Below the pieces are notes generated by a model. It worked only from the letters and a program-made list of their open reading frames with translations. It was not told the origin of the DNA and did no database searches. From assembly GCA_033398695.1 (NCBI GenBank), contig CM065802.1, positions 140,602,096 to 140,666,095 on the forward strand: a stretch of DNA of 64,000 bases, read 5' to 3'. Shown piece by piece: positions 34,867 to 46,459 of the stretch. Position numbers and translations under genes: made by a program. Source of the DNA: Orobanche coerulescens. Its lineage: Eukaryota; Streptophyta; Magnoliopsida; Lamiales; Orobanchaceae. The first letter of the stretch is position 1. Each line of letters opens with the position of its first letter.

Positions 34867-37333
34867 CACTACTTTCGGCCTCGAAACTTGCAATCCGTCA
34901 TAAAAAGAAACAAACCGTTCAACCAACATATTCCGAAACCATCACGACAACAATCAATCATCATCATTAACGAATGACCAAACAGTACACTTACAAATGC
35001 GTAATATCGACGATCTCCTGAGATACTAGCAAGTGACTTCGCTGTAAAGCCTCAACATGCTTATAATCACATTCCATGAATCTCAACAAAAATATATCAT
35101 CTTCGGATGACCTAATCTATCCGTGTCGCATCCTGTCTGTCTGATCGCACAATCAAATCCAAATACGGATACAAATCAATAATACACGATACATCTGTGA
35201 AGCAACTGCCCAACACAACGACACAAATTCCGAAACATCGACACAAAATCTGAACGCTTATACGATCATTAACAATGACCAGCCAACAAATTAACCGAGA
35301 ATATTATCGATACGATAATCTTCAATATGACCAACCAGAGGTCAAAATACAATCGAGAATATCATCAACATGATAAACTCCAATACGACCAATCCAAAGG
35401 TCAAAACACAATTGAGAATATCATCAACATAATAAACTCAATATTACCAACGAATGATCAACAATATCCGAGAATACCCTCACACGGTAAGCTCCAACAC
35501 GATGAATACAGAACCACAGAAACCGATATACGAACGAATAAAGTTCTCAAAACGACACACCAATCACATACAGTGGATCTCAATAAACATACCCGACTGG
35601 TGAACATACCCCTCGGCATACGAACAACCAATCGCAAATCGGCGAACATCCCAAATCATACATGGAGTGGGAACGACCACTCGATATCCAAAATAACCAG
35701 TATGGGGTCACCATCCCCAAATCTACACTTACAAAGAAATCATTCAAAATCATTATGGTAAAATTGTACTACTCATAGTTCCAAAATTACATTTTGTACC
35801 CGAACCTACAACACGCAGCATATTGCTCTTATCCGGTCAATCAACCGATCATCCCTGGATAACCAAACTATCATACTAGAGTTCGTATCTCTTTTCCTTG
35901 TACTGTTAGTGTGTTATCCAGTTTATGAGTCTCACTCAGAACTTCACCATGATATGCAAAATGCACTAAATGCGTATGTATATCAATCACATTTTCCAAA
36001 ACAGTTTGAAATCACATAGTCTCGTCAAGAAGACAAATTTTCAAAAGTTCTTTCAAAAATTTTAAAACACAAAACATATATTTTCGTAAGACTACGAAAT
36101 AAATTTTTGAAAAGTTAAACTGGCTCGCTGGTGCTAAGTATTTGATAACAGTTTCCTTCGAATCCACACGATTTCGAAGTTTTAAAATGAAAACCATGCA
36201 AATGATTGACCACATCCATACTCCTATATACCAATTCGGTTCGTCACCAATATCCACTGATATTCTATCAGAAAAACCACACAATAGAGTTCCAAAATCT
36301 CAATATATAAACTCCGACTAAAAACTCCTTTTCCACATATGACTCGCAACGTCAATCATTATTCCATCCCGGATCACCTCAAATATGCTATGATAAAACA
36401 TTGAAACAAATCAACACAGCGAAAGACTTCCCGAGAAGTTTCATTTGAACAAGTAAACCAAAACTCCGAAAGGCAGTTATAAAATAGATAAACGATTGGT
36501 AAAGCGTTTTACAAATCTCGGGAATTTTAGAAAATAGGAAAGCCTTTTGAAACATTAGGGTCTCAGCCCATATCCCTTTCCAAATAACAAGAAGTTTAAA
36601 AAGTAGAAAACCCTTCTGGACCTCAAGTCCTGAGTTATAAATCTATTTCAAAATCGATTGGGTCTCGACCCAAAAATCATTTTCCGTAAAACATCTGTGA
36701 AATATTCATTTTGAAAAGTATCGTTTTCAAATGCTCAAAAGCAGTTCATATATCACAAAATGAACTAACATGACTACATGTTCTTCTAAAGAATCCATAG
36801 TCCTTCTCCCGAATACACAATTTCGTTCCAAAACTCAACCGACATATTGTTTCCAAAACCATAACTTCTCAAGATCATCAATCATGTACCAACTCTGTCA
36901 CCTCATACTGTAACGCATAATATTCTGCTGAATCTCAAAGCATATCAACATAGAACGGCAATAAATTTCAATGCAATTCAAAAATCCAAATACTTATAGA
37001 TCGTGAAGCTGACGATTCCCCGTGATACTGGCACATGTCTCGACTCAAGAAAATACTCGACACAGGTATTTTCAAAACACACGTTTTGAAAAATCAGTTC
37101 AACTCGAGAACACGACACATTTCTATCCGAAGAAACACGTTAACACCGTTTGAAAAAGTTTGCAACAACCCCAGTACTACACTGGTAAATCACATAACGC
37201 ACAAGCCCGAGTAAACAACAAAACTCTAAGGCTATAGAATTCGTCAATCGAAAACTCGAATGACGCGACAAAACACGACCCAACTCGACCCGACTGCCTA
37301 TGTTTTCTCAACCTAAGCTCCGATACCATATTC
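34867..37333 (-). other. Internal region of the LARD-like element, non-coding
   Basis: 2467 bp with no Gag, protease, RT or integrase motif in any frame that I can see. Open frames of up to 144 codons lack any recognisable domain and are AT-biased. Next to the 5' LTR it carries the primer-binding site. The tract next to the 3' LTR (minus strand GAGGCCGAAAGTAGTG) is at best a degraded polypurine tract. Confidence 0.6.
37317..37328 (-). other. Primer-binding site of the LARD-like element
   Basis: Minus-strand TGGTATCGGAGC, five bases from the LTR end at 37334. The same variant is used by the minus-strand element at 690-701 and by the element at 44164. Confidence 0.85.
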
Positions 37334-40300
37334 TGTAACACCCCCAGATTTAACCGGAAATATTACAACGCCGTGGGCGCCGAGATGGAACCCACAAGGC
37401 TAAAGGAAATTTTCGCAAACATTTACAATTGCCCAAGAGGCTAACGACAGTACTATCTTTAAAATATTCGAAGACTTTATAAAACTCATTTATCAAAACC
37501 GTCGTAAAATCTCATTTCAAAAAGGGCAAGGCCAAATGGCCGAAACTCAACAGTTTAAAAAATGTATGTCAAACTATCGCTTACACGTACCGACAAAATT
37601 GTTTAGAAAACGATTACCAAAGTAACTGAAGTTACCAGATACCAAAAGGCCATTTAAAGATACTCACGCAGCGGAAAAGACAAACAATTAAAAATACTCT
37701 AGCAGCAGAATACAACAACTGATCAGGAAACTCAGTACAAAAACATGCCCTAGCCAGTATCCTCCGGGAAGCTCATCTCTCCACGACCGCTACAAGCTTG
37801 ATATCTCAAGAACCTAAAAAGAAAGCCCACGACGGGGTCAGCCATAATATCCAACAATGATAACCATCACATCACATTAATAATTACATACCAATGAGAA
37901 TACAAAATAAGAATACGACTAATGTAATCTTATCGTCATAACTTTACTTACTCAAACAATTCACGTCAGAATAACCATTATCACATATTTCACATCTCGT
38001 ACTCGATTAACCAATAAACTCGAACATAATATCTGTATTGTACCTCAAACGATACTCAAGATTCTCAAACTATCATCGCCAACTCACGATACGGAAATAT
38101 ACCAGTTCTGACCAATACGATCCATCGGATAGCATCATCAAATCCAAAGATGATAACTGATTGTCCATCAAAAGACAAATACCAAAGGAAATACGGAACA
38201 AACCTCAACATATGAACTGTCACGACAAAATCACGTCAGTCTAATCCAAGATCAGATCAACAACATACGGACGCGGTCCTACACAAGACCTACAAATGCA
38301 TACTCATATGACAACGTCAATATGCTCACATCAATGACGACAATGTATACTTATGGCAAACCCATAATATACATATGCACAATAACAACACATGATAAAA
38401 TCAATGATGCGAATCCACATGATTCCATCAACACAATACCGGGTAATCCAACGATCCAACGCCCTCAGCATAGATCCCCATGATGATCCCGTCGGACCAA
38501 CGCATGGTGGAAAACCTATTCAACGATCCAGCGCCCTCAACATAGATCCCCATGATGATCCCGTTGGACCAACGCATAGTGTACATCCGATCCAGCGCCC
38601 TCAGCATAGAACTCATGATCTCACAGGATCAACACAACATATAGATCACATGATCTCATAGGATCAACACAACATAAACAATATAATTATGCATACACAT
38701 ATGCAACTCAATATGTTCATCAACATGAACAACATATGAATCAAAACATGAACAACACTATGATGAAACAACCAGGACAACTTCATGTTCAGCAACATGA
38801 ATGACAACCTGCATGATCAACAACATACACACTAAACCGAATCAAACTGAGGTACTTGTCCCGAGTCCTTCAAGAGAAATCTTGATGTCAAATCATCACC
38901 AGCGATTATCCTCAATGTTCGGAGATCCAAAGGTACCACGAACTATAGATATTCATATCCTCATCTCTATCTCAATGTAACCTTGACACCCGAATATGCC
39001 GATAACCGAGATAAAGCGTATACATTATGATTTAACTACCAGAATCGGAAAACCACATAAAATCCAAATCTCCAGGATTTACAGTAATAATCATTGCTTT
39101 ACGCATTATAAATGAAATGAAACTGAAACCATTCATTAAACATTATAACTGAGCAAGTAATAACTTGCCTCGCTACCGATACGACGATGATGAAGCCGCT
39201 ACCAATCACATTGCCTTCGTCTACGAGCTCCTCGGCCCTGACCAATGCAATTCACGAACATACTCGAACACGACCGCAATATACGGTTCTAATCACCGAT
39301 CAATAATCTCAACCTATTGAAGTAATCAAATAGCAACGATTCGATAACAATCAATAACCGACATAGCCAACCAATCAAACTCAACGGGTTAACGATACCT
39401 CGATCATATATAAAACCAAATAATATACTCAAACCATTTTACGAATTCATATCCATCATATGAACCGAAATCCGATAATTACTAATCAATATAACCGATC
39501 GAAAAACTCAACAATTTCACAATATCTCTATTAGACATAAGTCCGAACCATCCAACTCAACAATTATGAATTCATAACCAAAATACGATTACGGATACGA
39601 ATGTAAGGTCAATCATATTCGGTGATCAATCACAATCTTTCCAGATTCCAAATTGATATCATGATTCGTATTTCATCAAGAACATACGAATTCTACTACT
39701 ACAATCAACGAACATTCGATCTTCATATCTAAAGATGCCGATAATTCAACCTACGATCATCTTGCTATGTTCAATTCATCAAGGAGTTCCTCAAGAACAC
39801 TAAATGATTCGAAACCTTGTTCATAGCCATCAAAACAACGTAATTCGATATTCTCTAACATCTAAACAATCCTCATTCATAATTCAAGGTGTATATTATC
39901 ATATTTTCCAACATATGATCCTCCTAACATCAAGAATCGAAACAATCCTACCAAGAACACCAAGAACACTATGAATCTATAATCATAACCAACATAATCA
40001 AGACATAAACCATCATATCCTTCAACATATAGTTCATATAGCCTCATGAATCGTAATAACAAAACCATAATCACCTTCATACGAATCATTCATCAACAAC
40101 AACATCAAAAATCCGAAATTCAAGAAAGGATTATCCAACATACCTCTTGGAAGATGAAATACATAAGTAACCACCTCAAGAATCATCACTATCTTCATAT
40201 CTCAAGCTCCAATCCCATGTTCCCAAGCTCAAAATCGACTTAGAAGAATCAAGAATCCATTTCTGAGGGTTGGAGGTGAAAAACGAAGTGAAATTCCGGA

Positions 40301-41046
40301 GATAAATGAAATGACGGGCGTCCTCTTATAAAACATTTCTGTTCGTTACGTACGTAACATGTCCATGTTAACGTACGTAACAACCTATTACGTGCGCTAT
40401 CTTTCCTTGGTAGCGTACGTAATGACAATCCAGAGTTAACTGACTCCTTTCGTTCAATGCCTTACGTACGTAACTCTTGCTCCATAACGTACGTAATACG
40501 TACGTTGACTTGCTACAGTAACATACTTGTTAACGTACGTAATGATCCTACCTTAGCGTACGTAATGGTCGGAGTTGACTCGCCTGTCCACATCCGCGCC
40601 GGAAGTTTCCAATACGGGGTCCCACCTGCCGACCACAGTTCGTCATGTCTGATTCCCTTGTTACGTGTGTAATGCCTTGGCTATAATGTACGTAACACTA
40701 GTAACTTAGCGTACGTAAGTCCTTAAGCTTAGCGTACGTTAAAGGCTCTATACTTAGCCAAATCCAACTATTCTTGTCCGTCTCGACATGTTGGATACGT
40801 ATACACACATACTAAGTACATATATTCAATCCAATAATATTCTCATATGATATACCCAATATCAAAAGGACGATAACCTGATACACGATACCCTCAAACG
40901 TAATTGTCGACCAACTACGAAAATTATACCAATACAGCTGTCTGAGTTCCGAATTTATTTATCCATACTGTACAGATTCCATGCTTTACAACATAACTCG
41001 GATATAATAATATTAAATAATAGTAGTAGAAATTTCGGATATTACA
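37334..41046 (-). mobile_element. 5' LTR of the LARD-like element
   Basis: 3713 bp with TGTAACACC at the left and GGATATTACA at the right. It carries the motif array at 40340-40740, a TATA box at 40326-40333 and the 72-bp repeats at about 38459-38620. TAGTG follows at 41047-41051. Confidence 0.92.
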
Positions 41047-41051
41047 TAGTG

Positions 41052-41073
41052 TATGATATGTAGAGGCGATAAC
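41052..41073 (+). mobile_element. 22-bp island of the Gypsy 3' LTR between two inserts
   Basis: Corresponds to the Gypsy 5' LTR near 24750 (CATAGAGGCGATAAC in the 5' LTR, TGTAGAGGCGATAAC here). It ends in ATAAC, the left target duplication of the next insert. Confidence 0.85.
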
Positions 41074-41639
41074 TGTAATATCCGCAATTTTCGATTTTCG
41101 GTAATTTCTTTTTTTCAGGGGAAGTCCATTTTGACGACTCGCTCATGACCGTTTCGTCATTCTGAGAATGATTAATTCTGCACTTTTTGTCATCCGAGTT
41201 TGTTTCGGTGTCGTTTTATTGAGTTCCGTGCTTTTTAGCGACTTTTCCGCACTTGAGTTCGATTCTTGCGAATCTCGTTCGAAACTGTTGTTTCGAGTTT
41301 CCCGTAAGTCCGTTTAACTTTGTTAGACGTGTTTTGAACTTCGGTTTGGTTATTCGATCACGTATCGTGATTTCCGGGCGTTTTGGGCCATTTCGTAATT
41401 TCTTGAAAGTTACGGGTATCCGTATCTATAATTGTTGTCTCGACCCGTTTCTTGGACGCGTATGACTAATTATGGTATTATGTTTTCATTCCGGGTCGTT
41501 GATGTTGTCCGCGAGCTTTTCGTCGTGTTCGTTCCGTACGTTTTCGGAAATCGGGTCGTCGAGCCCTAGTGGTCAGGTACTGGCCGGACGGTTGCGGGAC
41601 TGGCCGGACGATTGCGGGCACCGGCCGGACAGGTGCGGC

Positions 41640-41955
41640 AGAAACCGGCGTAGCACACGCTACGACCGGAAGGCTGCGCGTGCTAACCGGCAGGTGTAGC
41701 GCACGTTACCAGCTGGCCTAACGCACGCTATCGGGTCTGGACAGTGGAGTCCAGGGGTTCTAGAATCGGTCAGGCTCGGCAGGTAGCGCACGCTACTGCC
41801 GGGCATTGCGTACGCTACGACCGGCAGGTAGCGCGCGCTACAGCCGGAAGGCTGCGCACGCTACCTGGCCGAGTCAGTAGGGCAGTGTGGGCACTGGACT
41901 GCGGCCTGGGCCGATAGCGTACGCTAGCTCGGCAGCCTAGCGCGCGCTAGTCGGG
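41640..41955. repeat. GCGCACGCTA-type array in the second LARD-like LTR
   Basis: Some twelve copies of TAGCGCACGCTA and variants, including the perfect palindromes TAGCGTACGCTA at 41915-41926 and TAGCGCGCGCTA near 41830 and 41939, mixed with CCGGCAGG and GGCCGGAC repeats from about 41580. The TATA box follows within 10 bp. The 3' LTR array at about 46965-47335 is visibly more altered than its surroundings. Confidence 0.9.
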
Positions 41956-41960
41956 CCCAG

Positions 41961-41968
41961 TATAAATG
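41961..41968 (+). promoter_or_regulatory. TATA box of the second LARD-like 5' LTR
   Basis: TATAAATG right after the motif array; the counterpart is at 47341-47348 in the 3' LTR. Confidence 0.65.
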
Positions 41969-43072
41969 TGACAGAGCAGTCACATTTCATCTCGTTTTTC
42001 ATTTCCTACCTTTCTCTTCCGGGGCTGGAGACTTAGAGATCGTGGATCCATGTTGTTGAACAACAAATCCAAGAAGTTCTTGAGTTCATAACATCAATCA
42101 ATCATCCGTTATCGTCCTTTGATCCAGCGAATCAAGGTAACCTTTCTTAGAACCCTAATTTCGTGAATTTGGGGGTTTTTACATTTTTGTCCGATTCGTT
42201 CCGTGTTGTTGATTAATTCATGATGGGTATGATTAATCTTGGTAGTATTCTTGTGTTTAGCATCATTTAATCCATTGTTCTTCGTCGAATCGAAGTATAT
42301 TTCTTGATTTCCTTCGAGTCGACTTTTCGGGGGATTTGTCCTCGATCTCGTTTTTCATGCGCTTTCGATGGATCGATTATGGTTAAATGATGTTGTTAAA
42401 CATATTCTATGGATTGTATATCCATATTTCAACTTGGAATTCCGTTTCCGTGATTTGACGGGACGAATCGTGTTCTTGGCCGTTTTGGGGGAAATCCTTG
42501 AACCTTCGTCATTTGTTCTTTGAATTCAGCGGCTTTGGGTCGTACTTTGGAATTCATTTTTGTTGTTATTGTTTTCGTTCGTAGTTCATTGTTGAGGATT
42601 GTCGTTCGGTGGAGTCGGCGAGTTCGTAGTCGGTTCGTGCCAACCTACTTCGGCCGATTCTACGCGTTGTGGTTATTCGAGGCAAGTACCTTGTCCATAC
42701 TTTTCTCGTTTTATGGATATGATGATCGGTGGTCGTCTTGACGTGTTTGTTTGGTCATTTGAAATGAAGTTTCAAAAGATTTTGGTTTGGCCTCGTTAAA
42801 GGCTCTCTTTCAAAACGCGTGTGTGTTTTGTGAACGTTGTATTTTGAGAATTGATTATGATTTGATTATTTTGAACGTTGGAGGTTTTGATCATATCCCT
42901 GTTGTTTAAAGTTATGGAATCGTGTATTCCGTGTTTAATCTTGTTATTGTGTTTTGAAGAGTTTGATAATGGAGTCGGATTAGTGGCCATCTCTAGTAAG
43001 TATTCTTGATGAACTTACATTCTTAGCATATTAGTATTGCATGAGTAACGTGTGTGTGTGTATGCTCACTGT

Positions 43073-43205
43073 GGGTTAGATCCGACGGGGTCTCGGTAGG
43101 GGTCCACGGAGGGGTGGATCCGCGAGCTTTCTTTTAACCACTATGGGTTAGATCCGACGAAGTCTCGGTAGGGGTCCACGGAGGGGTGGATCCACGGTTA
43201 ATTGT
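43073..43205. repeat. 72-bp tandem duplication in the second LARD-like LTR
   Basis: GGGTTAGATCCGACG begins two copies at 43073 and 43145, each followed by CTCGGTAGGGGTCCACGG. The same pair is at about 48453-48585 in the 3' LTR. Confidence 0.88.
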
Positions 43206-44159
43206 GGTGCATTTTACAAATGTGGTTTGACTATTGGCATTTCCGGGAATGAGTGCTTTTGAACGGTTTTCATGATTGCATGCATTGACTAAGTGTGTAA
43301 GAGGTAAGTTGTTCGTTTGGCCTACTTGGCTAGGATGGCACTAGAGTATTTTGTTGTTTGTTTTAAATCCTTTATTTGTGGATTTTGATGTTGGGAGACG
43401 AACCTTGTGTCGTTATTTTGTACTGTGAGTTGATGAGATTTGGGGCTAAAATCCCAACGGTTTGGTAAATGTCATTTTTCGGAAAGTAAACCTTTGGGGC
43501 GGTGACCCCTTTCTGTCTTTTGGATTTTGAAAAGTAGGATTTGATAATCCTAAATTGTTTTCTATTAAAACTCTCGATGGCATTCTAAACCGTTTTATAA
43601 ATTACTTCCATTGATTTATGATATTTTGATTTTGAAATGTTTTCTCAACTCTTGCCTCGGGAAGTACTTTTCGTTTCGTTTGGATCTTTGAGGATACTTG
43701 GTTATTGTTATTCGTGGAATGTGAATGGTATGGCTCGTATTTGCACTTTGTTCTTGCACTAGCAAAACAGTGGAGTTTTGCTAACCCCCGAGTATTCGGG
43801 GGGTGGATGTCTGTTTTTGCATTCAGGTTTTGGAGCATAACACAGGGTCGGCACGAAGGATGATGAAAGTTGATCGATACTAATCACATGAGGAACCGTA
43901 CTTTGTTTATTGGTTCAGTTGTACTCTATTTTTCCGCTGCTATATTTTCCCGTTGTACGGGTGTGGTTGTATTTTGACCCCTGCGTGGGCATGAGTTGTA
44001 TTTGAGTTGTATGTATTTGCTGAAAGACCAAATCGGTCTACTGAGTCATTTTAGCCTTAAAGGCATGGTTGAGTTGTTATATGTCGTTACCAGCCTGGTA
44101 GATCCTTGAGGAAAGGTTCTACGGCGTGTAATATCCCTGAGCGGATTGGGGGTGTTACA

Positions 44160-46459
44160 TAAATGGTATCGGAGCTTAGATTGTGGAAACCTAGGCTGTC
44201 GGGTCAAGTCGTGTTGTTTGAGTCTTGTTTCGTCGGATTTTATCTGACTGAGTCGTGTCGCGACGCGTCATTTGAGTTTGTTGGTCGTGATTAGTATCGT
44301 GGGCTATCATCATCTTCGTGCGACCTGTGGAAGTAAGTCTCCCTTCTTTGTGTTGTGCCTCGTGTGACACGAGCTATTTTTATGATTATTTGTTAAGTGG
44401 TGGAATCCTTACGTGGATTTTGATTTCACGATATGTATTTAGTCGACTCTCGTATTTGATTTATACGAGGAGTGTCGTCGCTTGTGATGTCTTTTTATTG
44501 TTGTTTTTGTCCGTTGTTGATGATTTTCGAATCGATTTGCACATTTTACAGGTTCTATTGTGGAAGCTTTGTGCTTATATGCGTTCGACTTGTTCACTAG
44601 CCAGTGCGGGAGGGTCCTTAGAGGCCTCGAATGGGGTCAGTGGTTTTGTTCCGAATGTGGTATTTTATCGTTTATTTCTGTTTAAAGACATGTATTGTCT
44701 TGTTTTTAAACGTTTTGATGCGTGTACTAGGAGTTGTTTTAGTGAACGTCGATATGTGTGAGTTTTGGGCATTCTGGCCTATTCGATTTTTGAAAACCTT
44801 GAGTATCTTAGAAAAATAAATTTCGAGACATACTTTTCAAATGAGTTATTTTCTTGTGGTACAGCCAAGGTGCCACAATATATTTCAAAATTTTTCTACC
44901 TCGAGGACCAAAATGTTTTGAGATATTTTCAATGTTTTAGAAACACGTTTATTTAGACCCGAGGGTCGAATATTTTGAAAGTTTTCACTAAGAGAAAGTG
45001 TCCTCATTTTTATCAAATGCGAAATGGTTCTCCAAAGTCTCGATAACGATGTTTCACGTTTGTATTTTTTTTGAAAGGTAATACTCAAGACCAACCGGTG
45101 TTCTTCTAAATTATTTTCAAAATGAGGTTTTCGTTTTTAAAACCTATCCATTCCCGTTTGAGGGCTGGGTATGTATGTATGATGTTCGCATTTTCATTTT
45201 GATGTTTGCTCCCGAGTATGATCGAGTTGGCGGCGTGAGAGTTGAGTTGTTTTCCACACATTTGTTGTGTTAGCCCCCTGTGAGAGGCGGGGTGTTGGTG
45301 TTGAATATTATCGCCTCGTAGTGATTTCTGCATTGTCGCGCATGTGCGAGCTGTTAGAGCTTGGTTTGGTACGACCGTGTGCATCGGTGATCGTTCTGTT
45401 ATGTGTCGGTTGTTTAATGTCTTGTTACCTTGCTCCTGTTTTTGTGAATTTCGTGGACGAGGTCGGAGGTAATACCCGTACTATTTTGACTTCGGTATTT
45501 TCTCTTTCTCCAGTCTATCGATTCGCTCATGTTCGTTGATACTTTATGAACTTGTTCTGTATTTCGGTTTCATCGTCCGAACGAGCTGTGATCTTATTGT
45601 GGGTCGATCTGGTTATCGATGTGACTTTTTCGGGTTCAGTTCGATTCTTGTGAACTTTGTTCAGGAGTGACATCATCTGGTTCTATTAGTTCTTTTATTC
45701 GAAGTGGATCAAATTTGGAACTCTTGTGTTTTCGACTCTGTCGACTCATTATGTTCGTTGACATTTCTGAGCTTGTCCTGCCCCTTGCTTTTGTTGATCG
45801 AACGAGTGTGGTATTGTTTTGGAATAACTCGTTTGTTGTTGTGACTTTTCAATCGTTATTCCCTTCCCTGTGGATCTTATGGGAATGCATGTCTTGTAGT
45901 TCTCACCAGATCATCCTGGGAGTTGTTTGAATTTTATTATCCTTCGTGTTTCGGACATGATTGTTCGATCTTTGTTGTCTCGATCGTTTGCTTGTTCGGT
46001 TTTTGTTCTCGTTTCATGATTGTTGAGCATTCAGGCTCCTTCCTAATTCCCTTAAGTTTGGGAAATTAGTCTCGTTTTCGGTCTTCCAACCCTTGGGCGG
46101 TGGAATTCCGTATTTGTTCAGCGATTGGCTCGCGTTTTGATTGATGTACCGTTGGGTTGGTCAATCGTATTGATTATCGTTCGTTGTGTTTTGTGATTGT
46201 TCGTATAATCGACTCGATTGTATTGTCTATTTGATGACGCTTGTCACTTGTTGGTTTTATTATATCCCTAACGGCGACGCCAGGTCTGGTCGTGGAGCGT
46301 GTTTTCACACCGTATATTCCGTTGCGTTGTTTGTAACGTTTCGCCGTTGGGCATTAGTTACGCGTTTCTTACATATCTCGTTGAGTTTTCCTGGCGGGAT
46401 ATTGCTTCTCCCTACTTGTTTTAAGTTTCGGGACGAAACTTCTTTTAAGGAGGGTAGAA
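44160..46459 (+). other. Internal region of the second LARD-like element, non-coding
   Basis: 2.3 kb. The primer-binding site TGGTATCGGAGC is at 44164-44175 and a polypurine tract (TTTTAAGGAGGGTAGAA) at 46443-46459. The longest open frame, 44318-44761, is rich in Cys, Phe, Leu and Val with no domain I recognise and is probably chance in a T-rich strand. Confidence 0.7.

Larger units (their letters stand above)
30853..41046 (-). mobile_element. Large non-coding LTR element (LARD-like) with an inverted U3 end
   Basis: A minus-strand element with a 5' LTR at 37334-41046 (3713 bp), a primer site at 37317-37328, a 2.47-kb internal region without coding signal, and a 3' LTR at 31159-34866. The 3' LTR lacks its last two bases and is joined to 30853-31162, an inverted copy of the first 310 bp of the LTR. 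Both outer ends therefore read TGTAATATCC inward. The whole unit is flanked by the perfect duplication TAGTG (30848-30852, 41047-41051), so the composite was inserted as one piece. Long LTRs and no genes fit the class called LARDs. Confidence 0.88.
41074..44159 (+). mobile_element. 5' LTR of the second LARD-like element
   Basis: 3086 bp, TGTAATATCCGC to GGTGTTACA, followed by the primer site. It contains the GCGCACGC-type array, a TATA box at 41961-41968 and a 72-bp tandem duplication at 43073-43205. Confidence 0.93.

Noticed and set aside
35327..35761. 144-codon open frame in the LARD-like internal region
   Set aside because: Asn/His/Gln/Thr-rich, AT-driven composition; no domain, and antisense to the element.
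38392..38661. Protein with 24-residue repeats (DPHDDPVGPTH)
   Set aside because: Translation of the 72-bp DNA repeat inside an LTR; the copy in the other LTR is not open in the same way.
44318..44761. 147-codon open frame in the second LARD-like element
   Set aside because: Low-complexity hydrophobic composition expected from a T-rich strand, no domain, and no conserved counterpart in the related elements.
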